Of a DNA stretch of 64,000 bases, positions 1 to 6,431 are shown piece by piece; position 1 is the first letter of the stretch, and every line of letters starts with the position of its first letter. Source of the stretch: Zoogloea sp041914405 (GTDB lineage Bacteria > Pseudomonadota > Gammaproteobacteria > Burkholderiales > Rhodocyclaceae); contig NZ_JAYSDK010000005.1 in the NCBI RefSeq assembly GCF_041914405.1, positions 62,001 to 126,000 of the forward strand, read 5' to 3'. The position numbers and the translations under genes were made by a program. The notes under the pieces are model-generated. The model worked only from the letters and a program-made list of their open reading frames with translations. It did no database searches and had not been told where the DNA came from.

Positions 1-2
1 TC

Positions 3-221
3 GTGAAGGAGCTCGAAGCCAAGGTCAAGAAGGATGCGGTGGTGGTCTTCCTCTGTCGCAGCGGCAAGCGTTCCGTCTCCGCCGCCGAAGCGGCCGCCAA
101 GGCCGGCTTCGTCAATGCGTTCAACATTCTCGAAGGCTTCGAGGGCGATCTCGACGGCGAGCAGCGCCGCGGCACGCTCGGCGGCTGGCGCCTGCGCGGC
201 CTGCCGTGGATCCAGGACTGA
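3..221 (+). CDS. Rhodanese-like sulfurtransferase, C-terminal part (5' end outside window)
   Basis: The reading frame is open from the first bases of the window, so the N-terminus is missing. About 72 residues are visible. The active-site loop reads CRSGKRS, the cysteine-containing loop of rhodanese domains that carries a persulfide during sulfur transfer, and it is preceded by the hydrophobic strand AVVVFL. The C-terminal NILEGFEGD...GWRLRGLPW is typical of single-domain rhodaneses. It ends about 850 bases before a Family 2A encapsulin and its cysteine desulfurase. Rhodaneses are recurrent neighbours of that system, so a role as acceptor of sulfane sulfur is a reasonable inference. The assembly gap at 776-785 means that the true distance is uncertain. 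Confidence 0.85.
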   Translation: MKELEAKVKKDAVVVFLCRSGKRSVSAAEAAAKAGFVNAFNILEGFEGDLDGEQRRGTLGGWRLRGLPWIQD

Positions 222-338
222 ACACGCTCCTGCTCTCCTGCGGGACGGGCTGCCGGCGGACCCGCCGTGAAGTCCGACCCACAGGGGAGTCGTCCCCGGG
301 GCCCTGAGCCCGCACCGACTCATACAAGGATCCACCCC

Positions 339-587
339 ATGCTCACATCCATCGGCCTCTCCGGCCTGGCCAACCGCTTTGGCGCCCTGGTGCGCCGCCT
401 GCGCGAAGAGCGCGACTGGTCCCAGGAGCAACTCGCCGAATATGCCGACCTCAACCGCACCTACGTCGGTGACCTGGAGCGCGGCAAAGCCATGCCTTCC
501 CTGCTCACCGTGGGCAAGCTGGCCTATGCGCTTGGTTTGCCCGCGTCTGCGCTGATCGCCCGTTTCGAGGGATTGGCGGCGGAGTAG
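339..587 (+). CDS. Small Cro/C1-type (XRE) helix-turn-helix regulator
   Basis: A protein of 82 residues that is almost entirely one HTH_3 domain. The region LVRRLREERDWSQEQLAEYA followed by LNRTYVGDLERGKAMPSL gives the classic helix 2-turn-helix 3, with the ERGK and P-S-L features of the family. The start at 339 was chosen because the domain begins about ten residues later and the upstream in-frame extension (to 267) is proline/arginine-rich shadow sequence. It lies between the rhodanese fragment and the encapsulin gene on the same strand, so it could regulate that cluster, but no operator could be identified. Stand-alone proteins of this size are common, and the target is unknown. Confidence 0.8.
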   Translation: MLTSIGLSGLANRFGALVRRLREERDWSQEQLAEYADLNRTYVGDLERGKAMPSLLTVGKLAYALGLPASALIARFEGLAAE

Positions 588-657
588 GGGCCGGGCCTGT
601 CGAGGGGGGCTTGCATTGCTGTGCGACTGAGGGCTTTGAGACTCGGGGCTTTGAATC

Positions 658-725
658 TGTGGGGGCGAATTCATTCGCCCGGATTGCCGTGATGAACCTC
701 CGCGGGCGAAAGAAATAGCCCCCCC
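658..725. repeat. REP-type palindrome pair, right half degenerate
   Basis: The left half, GTGGGGGCGAATTCATTCGC (659-678) plus CC, is followed about 20 bases later by a damaged inverted partner, GGGCGAAAGAAATAGCCCCC, at 703-722. The intact family elsewhere in the window (23080, 32534, 42520) has GGGCGAATGAATTCGCCCC in that position. The mismatches may be real divergence or poor base quality next to the scaffold gap. Confidence 0.6.
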
Positions 726-775
726 AGGGGTGGGGGGGGCGGCCCCGCGGCCCACGCGATCATGCCGGCAGCACC

Positions 776-785
776 NNNNNNNNNN
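776..785. other. Assembly gap (10 Ns) flanked by a duplicated 50-base stretch
   Basis: The ten Ns are a conventional scaffold-gap placeholder. The 18 bases immediately left of the gap (GATCATGCCGGCAGCACC, 758-775) recur exactly at 922-939, and the 50-base alignment around them is 42/50. The two contig ends therefore probably overlap and the assembler did not merge them. The sequence between the copies is homopolymer-rich and should be treated as unreliable. Confidence 0.9.
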
Positions 786-1074
786 TGGTGCGTGGTGCGT
801 GTGGGCGGGTGTTTGTGTTTGGGGGGGGGCTAACCGGGGCGCGGGGCGCGGGGCGCCCCCCGGCGGGCTCCCGACACCCCCCCCCCCACAGGGGTGGGCT
901 GGCCTGCCCGGCTGCCCTCGAGATCATGCCGGCAGCACCCCTCGAACACCTCGCCAAGGCCCGCCGCTCGGGCCTTTGCCGTCTATAGCCGGTTGAAGCT
1001 GAGGAGTCCGGAAACGACACTCGCTTATCTCCAGATTTCATAACTATTCCATTTTTAATTCATAAGGAGCTCCC

Positions 1075-2004
1075 ATGGCCGACCATATCGATGTTCCGAC
1101 TGCCCTTGGCGACAATGCCGCCCGGCAGTTGGCGAATGCCACCAAAACCGTTCCGCAGCTGTCCACGATCTCCCCGCGCTGGCTGGTGCACCTGCTGCAA
1201 TGGCTGCCGGTCGAGGCCGGTATCTACCGCCTGAACAAGGTCAAGAACCCCCGCGACGTGCGCGTGGCGTGCTCCCAGCGTGACGAGTCCGAGCTGCCGC
1301 AAACCTTCGTTGATTACGACGAAGCGCCCCGCGAGTACTTCCTGAACGCGGTCACCACCATCCTCGACGTGCACACCCGCGTCTCCGACCTGTACAGCAG
1401 CCCGCACGACCAGATCAAGGAACAGCTGCGCCTGACCGTCGAGACCATCAAGGAGCGTCAGGAAAGCGAACTGATCAACAACCCGGACTACGGCCTGCTG
1501 GCCAACGTGTCCGACGAGCAGCGCATCTCCACGCTGACCGGAGCGCCGACCCCGGACGACCTGGACGACCTGATCACCAAGGTGTGGAAGGAGCCCGGCT
1601 TCTTCCTGGCCCACCCGCTGGGCATCGCCGCCTTCGGCCGCGAATGCACCCGCCGCGGCGTGCCGCCCCCGACCGTCAGCCTGTTCGGCTCTCAGTTCCT
1701 GACCTGGCGCGGCATCCCGCTTATCCCGTCGGACAAGGTGCCCGTCGAGGACGGCAAGACCAAGATCCTGCTGCTGCGCACCGGCGAAAAGCGTCAGGGC
1801 GTGGTCGGTCTGTTCCAGCCTGGCCTGGCCGGCGAGCAGAGCCCGGGCCTGTCCGTGCGTTTCATGGGTATCAACCGCAACGCCATCGCGTCCTACCTGA
1901 TTTCGCTGTACTGCTCGCTGGCCGTGCTGACCGATGACGCACTGGCTGTCCTCGATGACGTGGAGATCGGCAAGTACCATGACTATCCCGACACCTACAA
2001 GTGA
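1075..2004 (+). CDS. Family 2A encapsulin shell protein (SrpI-type, HK97 fold)
   Basis: A protein of 309 residues, matching the Family 2A encapsulin shell proteins typified by cyanobacterial SrpI (family assignment from memory). Those proteins self-assemble through the HK97 phage-capsid fold into a closed nanocompartment in the cytoplasm. Recognisable stretches are the N-terminal arm with AARQLANATKTVPQL, the SPRWLVHLLQWLPVEAGIYR segment, the YFLNAVTTILDVHTRVSDLY helix, the FLAHPLGIAAFGRECTRRGV loop and the C-terminal SYLISLYCSLAVLTDDALAVLDD. There is no cyclic-nucleotide-binding insertion, which separates it from Family 2B. The start has AAGGAG six bases upstream. The 3' end overlaps the cysteine desulfurase gene by 26 bases, so shell and cargo are translationally coupled. 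Known members package cysteine desulfurase, and at least one stores elemental sulfur. Confidence 0.93.
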   Translation: MADHIDVPTALGDNAARQLANATKTVPQLSTISPRWLVHLLQWLPVEAGIYRLNKVKNPRDVRVACSQRDESELPQTFVDYDEAPREYFLNAVTTILDVHTRVSDLYSSPHDQIKEQLRLTVETIKERQESELINNPDYGLLANVSDEQRISTLTGAPTPDDLDDLITKVWKEPGFFLAHPLGIAAFGRECTRRGVPPPTVSLFGSQFLTWRGIPLIPSDKVPVEDGKTKILLLRTGEKRQGVVGLFQPGLAGEQSPGLSVRFMGINRNAIASYLISLYCSLAVLTDDALAVLDDVEIGKYHDYPDTYK

Positions 2005-3862
2005 GGGGCTTGCGGCCCTGGGCGGTAGCGCACCGGCGGGCGTGCCCGACGAGAGCGTGCTGGCCCGGCTGGCCGGTGAGTTCTTCGCCGCGCTGCCCAA
2101 CGGGCTGCCGGGGCCGAACAGCGTCGGCAGCTTCGGCGCCGCTGCGCCGCAGCCCGAGGTGCCGCCGGAGATTCGCCTCGGCGACGTCGGCCCGCAGCTG
2201 ACGGCCGCCGCGCCGGTGGCGCCGGTCGCCGCCGAGTCGGTGCCGCTGGATCACGCCGGCGCCGCCGGCAAGGCCGGCAACCCCGCTCTCGGCGTACCCG
2301 AAGCCTACGCGGCCGCCTTGCCGACCTTCAGCCCGCCGGCGTCGCCGCCGCCGCTCGCGCCGTCCACGCCCTATTACTTCCTGGGGGAGGCGAGTGCCGT
2401 GCAGTCGGCGCCGCAGGGCGCGCTGCCGGTTGCCGAGAACCGCGTCGTGCCGCAGTCCTTCGGGCTGCCGGGCGAGGCCGAGCTGCATGCCATCCTGGCG
2501 GAGATCGCCGGCGACCGGCGTGCTGCCGCGGCGCCGACGGCCACCGCGCCCGGGCATTTCTACTTCCTGGACACGGGGCTTGAACCCAGCCGCCAGGCGG
2601 AAGCGCCCAAGCCCCAGCCATCGGCCCATCCAGCCTTCGACGTGCAGGCGGTGCGCCGGGATTTCCCGATCCTGCAGGAGCGGGTGAACGGCAAACAGCT
2701 GATCTGGTTCGACAACGCCGCGACGACCCACAAGCCGCAGGCGGTGATCGATCGGCTGGCCTACTTCTACCAGCACGAGAACTCCAACATCCACCGCGCC
2801 GCACATGAACTGGCGGCACGGGCGACGGACGCCTACGAAGGGGCGCGCAGCAAGGTGGCGCGCTTCCTCGGCGCGGCGTCCACGGAGGAGATCATCTTCG
2901 TGCGCGGGGCGACCGAAGGCATCAATCTGATCGCCAAGACCTGGGGCTGGAAGAACGTCGGCGAGGGCGACGAGATCATCGTCTCCCACCTGGAGCACCA
3001 CGCCAACATCGTGCCCTGGCAGCAGCTCGCTGCCGCCAAGGGTGCCAAGCTGAAGGTGATCCCGGTGGACGACACGGGCCAGGTGTTGCTCGACGAGTTC
3101 CGCAAGCTGCTCACCAGCCGCACCAAGATCGTCTCGGTGACCCAGGTCTCCAACGCCCTCGGTACCGTCGTGCCGGTCAAGGAGATCGTTGCGATCGCTC
3201 ACCAGGCGGGTGCAGTGGCGGTGGTGGACGGGGCTCAGTCGGTCTCCCACATGCGGGTCAATGTGCAGGACATCGGCGCGGACTTCTTCGTGTTCTCCGG
3301 CCACAAGGTCTTCGGGCCGACCGGCATCGGCGCGGTGTATGGCAAGCGTTCCGTCCTCGAGGACATGCCCCCGTGGCAGGGCGGCGGCAACATGATTGCC
3401 GACGTGACCTTCGAGAAAACGATCTACCACGCGCCGCCGACCCGTTTCGAGGCCGGCACCGGCAACATCGCGGACGCGGTGGGGCTCGGCGCGGCGATCG
3501 ACTACGTGGAGCGCATCGGCATGGACAACATTGCCCGCTACGAGCATGACCTGCTGGTCTATGCGACCCGCGGCGTGCTCACCGTGCCCGGCCTCAAGCT
3601 GATCGGTACCGCCCGGGACAAGGCTTCGGTGCTGTCCCTGGTGCTCGACGGCTACCGGCCCGAGGAAGTGGGCCGCGCCCTCAATGAGGAAGGCATAGCG
3701 GTGCGCTCCGGCCACCACTGCGCCCAGCCCATCCTGCGCCGCTTCGGCCAGGAAGCCACGGTGCGACCGTCGCTGGCCTTTTACAACACCTGCGAAGAGG
3801 TCGATGCCCTCGTCGCGGTGCTGCATCGGCTGGCCCGCGGCAAGGGGCGCATCGGGCGCTGA
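1979..3862 (+). CDS. Encapsulin cargo cysteine desulfurase (SufS-like) with N-terminal disordered loading domain
   Basis: This protein of 627 residues has two parts. Residues 1 to about 218 are low-complexity and rich in Ala, Pro and Gly, with three islands: LARLAGEFF (28-36), PYYFLGEAS (131-139) and FYFLDTG (194-200). Motifs of this kind mark the shell-targeting domain of Family 2A cargo. Residues 220-627 are a PLP-dependent class V aminotransferase fold of the SufS/CsdA type. NAATTHKP and HRAAHELA lie near its start, the PLP lysine is K443 in SGHKVFGPTGIG, and the persulfide cysteine is C581 in RSGHHCAQP. It should convert cysteine to alanine and a sulfane sulfur inside the shell. The ATG at 1979 was chosen because it begins the disordered domain; an upstream in-frame start at 1934 would only add shadow of the shell gene. 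Confidence 0.93.
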   Translation: MTIPTPTSEGLAALGGSAPAGVPDESVLARLAGEFFAALPNGLPGPNSVGSFGAAAPQPEVPPEIRLGDVGPQLTAAAPVAPVAAESVPLDHAGAAGKAGNPALGVPEAYAAALPTFSPPASPPPLAPSTPYYFLGEASAVQSAPQGALPVAENRVVPQSFGLPGEAELHAILAEIAGDRRAAAAPTATAPGHFYFLDTGLEPSRQAEAPKPQPSAHPAFDVQAVRRDFPILQERVNGKQLIWFDNAATTHKPQAVIDRLAYFYQHENSNIHRAAHELAARATDAYEGARSKVARFLGAASTEEIIFVRGATEGINLIAKTWGWKNVGEGDEIIVSHLEHHANIVPWQQLAAAKGAKLKVIPVDDTGQVLLDEFRKLLTSRTKIVSVTQVSNALGTVVPVKEIVAIAHQAGAVAVVDGAQSVSHMRVNVQDIGADFFVFSGHKVFGPTGIGAVYGKRSVLEDMPPWQGGGNMIADVTFEKTIYHAPPTRFEAGTGNIADAVGLGAAIDYVERIGMDNIARYEHDLLVYATRGVLTVPGLKLIGTARDKASVLSLVLDGYRPEEVGRALNEEGIAVRSGHHCAQPILRRFGQEATVRPSLAFYNTCEEVDALVAVLHRLARGKGRIGR

Positions 3863-3884
3863 GTCATCTTTTGTGCGGAAAAAG

Positions 3885-3922
3885 ACAAAACCCCGGTAAG
3901 CGTTGGCTTACCGGGGTTTTGT
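3885..3922. terminator. Bidirectional intrinsic terminator
   Basis: A perfect 16-base inverted repeat, ACAAAACCCCGGTAAG (3885-3900) and CTTACCGGGGTTTTGT (3907-3922), separated by CGTTGG. The A-tract on one side and T-tract on the other serve both strands. It sits between the convergent desulfurase gene and the PEP-CTERM gene. Confidence 0.9.
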
Positions 3923-3929
3923 TCGTTGC

Positions 3930-5159
3930 TCATGCGGGCTGGCGTCTGCGGAATCCGACAAGCGCGCCGAGGGCCGTGCATAGCAGGGCAAGCAGCGAGG
4001 GCTCGGGGATCACTGATTCGGCAACGGCGCGATTGGCCGTGCCGATCGGGGCCGTCAGGGAACCGTCGTCCTTGATCTTCCAGTAATTGTTGCCGTTGGC
4101 CACGCCGGGGTCGTGCACGATGAGCGTCTTGTTGTCCTTTCCGGCGTCGATGTACCCCGTCACGGTAACCCAGTGGGAGTTGCCGCTCGGCCAGGTGATC
4201 AGGAATTCCACGTCCTGCCCTTTCTTCAATTCCTTCTTCACGAAGTCGAAGGTCGAGGCGCCCTGTGCCTTGGGATCCTTGACGCCGCCTTCCTCCACCA
4301 CGGGCAGCATGGTGGCCTTGAGGATGTCTTTGAGTCCGGCCTCGAAGGAGCCCCGGTCCAGGCCAGGATAGCCCCGGTCGCCATTGACGATCGGGCTTTC
4401 CGGGTTCCAGTTGTTGGGCAGGCCGGCGCTCCCGTCCGTGTTGTGCTTCTGCATTGCGTTGGCGATCTGCTTCAGGAGTGCTTGCTGGTCGATGGAGCCG
4501 TTTGCCAGCTTGGGTAGCTTGTCCGTCGAAAGCCCATACTTCTTCGCCAGCCACAGCAGGGAATTGAGGGTGGCGGTCGGACCGCATTCTTCGTTGAGTT
4601 GCTTGATGTCCGGCACACCTCCGCGAAGGTAGCCCTCGATGATGGGAACTGCCGCGGGCGGCGGGCTGACGACCGGAGTGCCACCGCCGACTTCGCCGTG
4701 CAGGTCGTTGCTCCCGTATGAGGTATTTGCAGGCAGCAGTCCCACATTCGACCACTGGCTGTCGATGGCGGGCAGCAAGGAGGGCAGGGTCGGCACAAAG
4801 GGATCACTGTTGAAAATCGCCTTGACGCTGGAGAACGCCGTGCTGCTCTGGGTGAACCAGAAATGCTGCGATTCTTCGGTCAATGATTGTACGAGCGGAA
4901 TGGGCTCGTTCCGGATGACCCACTGGTCGCCGTTCACGACATTGAGGTATCCAAAGCTGCTTGGGCCGGTGACGAGCGGTGTGGATGTGGCGGATGCCAA
5001 CGAGTTGAGGGTGAAGTCGAAGGTGTAGACCTGCGTCGGCAGGACGGGGCCGGAGACTGCGGTGATGCCCACGGTATCGAAGCTGGCTACGACATAGGCC
5101 CAAGCGGGCATATGGCTGAAAACCGCAAGGATGAATGCAATGGAACGCCAACGAGACAT
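3930..5159 (-). CDS. Exported PEP-CTERM protein with C39-like cysteine peptidase domain
   Basis: A protein of 409 residues. Residues 1-21 form a signal peptide (SIAFILAVFSHMPAWA). A variable N-terminal region follows. From about residue 175 there is a papain-like C39-type domain with ECGPTATLNSLLWL (candidate nucleophile C192) and SHWVTVTGYID...IVHDPG (candidate general base H329). The C-terminus is a textbook PEP-CTERM signal: PEP at 385-387, a hydrophobic helix LLALLCTALGALVGF, then RRR. Such proteins are processed by exosortase/EpsH and tend to end up in the outer envelope or the extracellular polysaccharide matrix. No exosortase gene is in the window. Whether it cleaves peptides is unproven. 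A sigma-54-like promoter lies 182 bases upstream of the start codon. Confidence 0.88.
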   Translation of the reverse strand: MSRWRSIAFILAVFSHMPAWAYVVASFDTVGITAVSGPVLPTQVYTFDFTLNSLASATSTPLVTGPSSFGYLNVVNGDQWVIRNEPIPLVQSLTEESQHFWFTQSSTAFSSVKAIFNSDPFVPTLPSLLPAIDSQWSNVGLLPANTSYGSNDLHGEVGGGTPVVSPPPAAVPIIEGYLRGGVPDIKQLNEECGPTATLNSLLWLAKKYGLSTDKLPKLANGSIDQQALLKQIANAMQKHNTDGSAGLPNNWNPESPIVNGDRGYPGLDRGSFEAGLKDILKATMLPVVEEGGVKDPKAQGASTFDFVKKELKKGQDVEFLITWPSGNSHWVTVTGYIDAGKDNKTLIVHDPGVANGNNYWKIKDDGSLTAPIGTANRAVAESVIPEPSLLALLCTALGALVGFRRRQPA

Positions 5160-5471
5160 GGTGAGTCCTCCTGTTCATGCCATCGTCGCGTTTGGCCCAT
5201 TGGCCTCTCAGCCGCAGCTTACGGCGACTCCGGCAGTGGATGGTTTCGGGACTCTCTCGTTGGGCGGGTCCGTGACAGCTGGACCGCTCGAATTTGTCGT
5301 GCAGGTAACGCGTGTGACGAGATTCTTGCGTTCAGAATAAAGCCATATACGTGCCAAACTCACTTGAAATTCTGTATGTTATTGTAGTTTTTGCTGTTTT
5401 TATTGCGTTGCTGTGAGGGAAAGCGTTGTCTTGGGCGCCTGCTTGCAGGCACTGTCAAATTTGTCGACCTT
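5160..5471. other. Intergenic region upstream of the PEP-CTERM gene
   Basis: No coding sequence is supported. The part from 5335 to 5410 is strikingly AT-rich compared with the rest of the window and carries a minus-strand sigma-54-like element at 5341-5357. A short hairpin, GCCTGC-TT-GCAGGC (5437-5450), lies just downstream of the LysR stop codon but lacks a T-tract, so it is not called a terminator. The rest shows nothing recognisable. Confidence 0.6.
5341..5357 (-). promoter_or_regulatory. Sigma-54 (-24/-12) promoter candidate for the PEP-CTERM gene
   Basis: On the minus strand the sequence is TTGGCACGTATATGGCT. Against the RpoN consensus TGGCACG-N4-TTGCW there is one mismatch (T to G), and the essential GG and GC are in the right spacing. 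PEP-CTERM genes in floc- and biofilm-forming betaproteobacteria are known to be driven by RpoN with the PrsK/PrsR two-component system, which supports the call. The implied leader is about 170 bases. Confidence 0.6.
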
Positions 5472-6356
5472 TCAGTCCGAGTACAGGTTGGACAGAAACT
5501 GTTCCACCAGTGGATTGCGGTCGCCCTTGCGGGTCGCCACGCCCAGCGACAGGTAGGCGCCGGGGTCGCTGACCGGCAGGTAGCGCACGCCCTCGATGCG
5601 CACGCACTCCAGCGGCGCCGGCAGCAGCGCCACGCCGAGGCCGGCGGCGACGAGGCCGATCTGCGTGGTGGCCTCGCCGGCGATTTGCACGATGCGCGGC
5701 TCGAAGCCGGCTTTCAGGCACAGCTCGCGGAGCAGGATGGTGAGGCCGGTGCCGACGGTGATCGGGTAGGTGATGAAGCCTTCGCCGTGCAGGTCGGCGA
5801 GGCTCAGCACCGGGCGGCTGGCCAGCGGATGGACGGCGTTGATGACGAGGCGTAGCGGGTCGTGGTGGATCTCCCGCACGTCGAGGCTGGGCGGTGTTTC
5901 AAGCCCCGTGTAGCGCACGAAGCCCAGGTCCAGCTCGCCGGCCTCGATGGCCGTGTACTGGTCGGGGGTGAACATTTCGCGCAGGTTGAGCGTCACGTCG
6001 GGGCGCTGCTCCCGATAGCGGCGGACCAGGTTGGGCAGCACGGCGGTGAAGGGCAGGGACGAGGTGAAGCCGATCTTCAGCTCGCCCACCTCGCCGCGGG
6101 CCATCCGGCGCACGTCGTCCACCGCGCGCCCGGCTTGCTCCAGCACGCGGCGGGCGTGCTCAAGGAAGCGCTGGCCAGCTGGCGTCAGCGCGACGCGGCG
6201 TTTGGTGCGCTCGAACAGCTGCACGCCCAGCTTCTCCTCCAGCGCCTGGATCTGCTGGCTCAGCGGCGGCTGGCCGATGTGCAGGCGTTCGGCGGCGCGG
6301 GTGAAGTTGAGCTCCTCGGCGACGGCGACGAAGTAACGCAGATGGCGCAGCTCCAT
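5472..6356 (-). CDS. LysR-family transcriptional regulator, divergent from MFS exporter
   Basis: A protein of 294 residues. The winged helix-turn-helix is at residues 1-60: MELRHLRYFVAVAEELNFTRAAERL followed by QPPLSQQIQALEEKLGVQLFERT. From about residue 90 there is a type 2 periplasmic-binding-protein effector domain (LKIGFTSSLPFTAVLPNLV and so on). The start at 6356 gives the canonical LysR N-terminus; the longer open frame upstream is only antisense to the MFS gene. It is divergent from the exporter with 75 bases between the start codons, which is the standard arrangement for a LysR controlling its neighbour. The arrangement resembles enterobacterial ynfL-ynfM and the bcr-type exporters. 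The effector is unknown. Confidence 0.9.
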   Translation of the reverse strand: MELRHLRYFVAVAEELNFTRAAERLHIGQPPLSQQIQALEEKLGVQLFERTKRRVALTPAGQRFLEHARRVLEQAGRAVDDVRRMARGEVGELKIGFTSSLPFTAVLPNLVRRYREQRPDVTLNLREMFTPDQYTAIEAGELDLGFVRYTGLETPPSLDVREIHHDPLRLVINAVHPLASRPVLSLADLHGEGFITYPITVGTGLTILLRELCLKAGFEPRIVQIAGEATTQIGLVAAGLGVALLPAPLECVRIEGVRYLPVSDPGAYLSLGVATRKGDRNPLVEQFLSNLYSD

Positions 6357-6370
6357 ATATATCTTTGAGG

Positions 6371-6390
6371 TATTAATTCGGTCGGTAATA
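6371..6390. promoter_or_regulatory. Possible LysR operator between divergent genes
   Basis: TATTA-N10-TAATA, a dyad with a T-N11-A core, lies in the middle of an AT-rich 75-base divergent intergenic region that has further ATATAT tracts on both sides. The assignment rests on position and symmetry only. Confidence 0.4.
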
Positions 6391-6431
6391 TATATTGGAC
6401 TGGTGGTTTTGGGCGGGACTAGCATGGCCTC

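Larger units (their letters stand above)
588..1074. other. Intergenic region with REP palindrome, scaffold gap and low-quality flank
   Basis: No gene is supported here. It holds a REP-type inverted repeat (658-725), G and C homopolymer runs, ten Ns (776-785), and low-complexity G/C-rich sequence to about 889. The 50 bases before the Ns (726-775) align without gaps to 890-939 with 42 identities. From about 990 to 1074 the composition turns AT-rich and ends in AAGGAG six bases before the encapsulin ATG, so the encapsulin promoter and ribosome-binding site are probably in 990-1074. Open frames across 730-1041 run through the Ns and the homopolymers and are not genes. Confidence 0.75.

Noticed and set aside
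730..1041. Short open frames crossing the N run
   Set aside because: They contain the ten Ns and homopolymer sequence and are composition artefacts.
5437..5450. Hairpin GCCTGC-TT-GCAGGC after the LysR stop
   Set aside because: No T-tract on either side, so not supported as a terminator.
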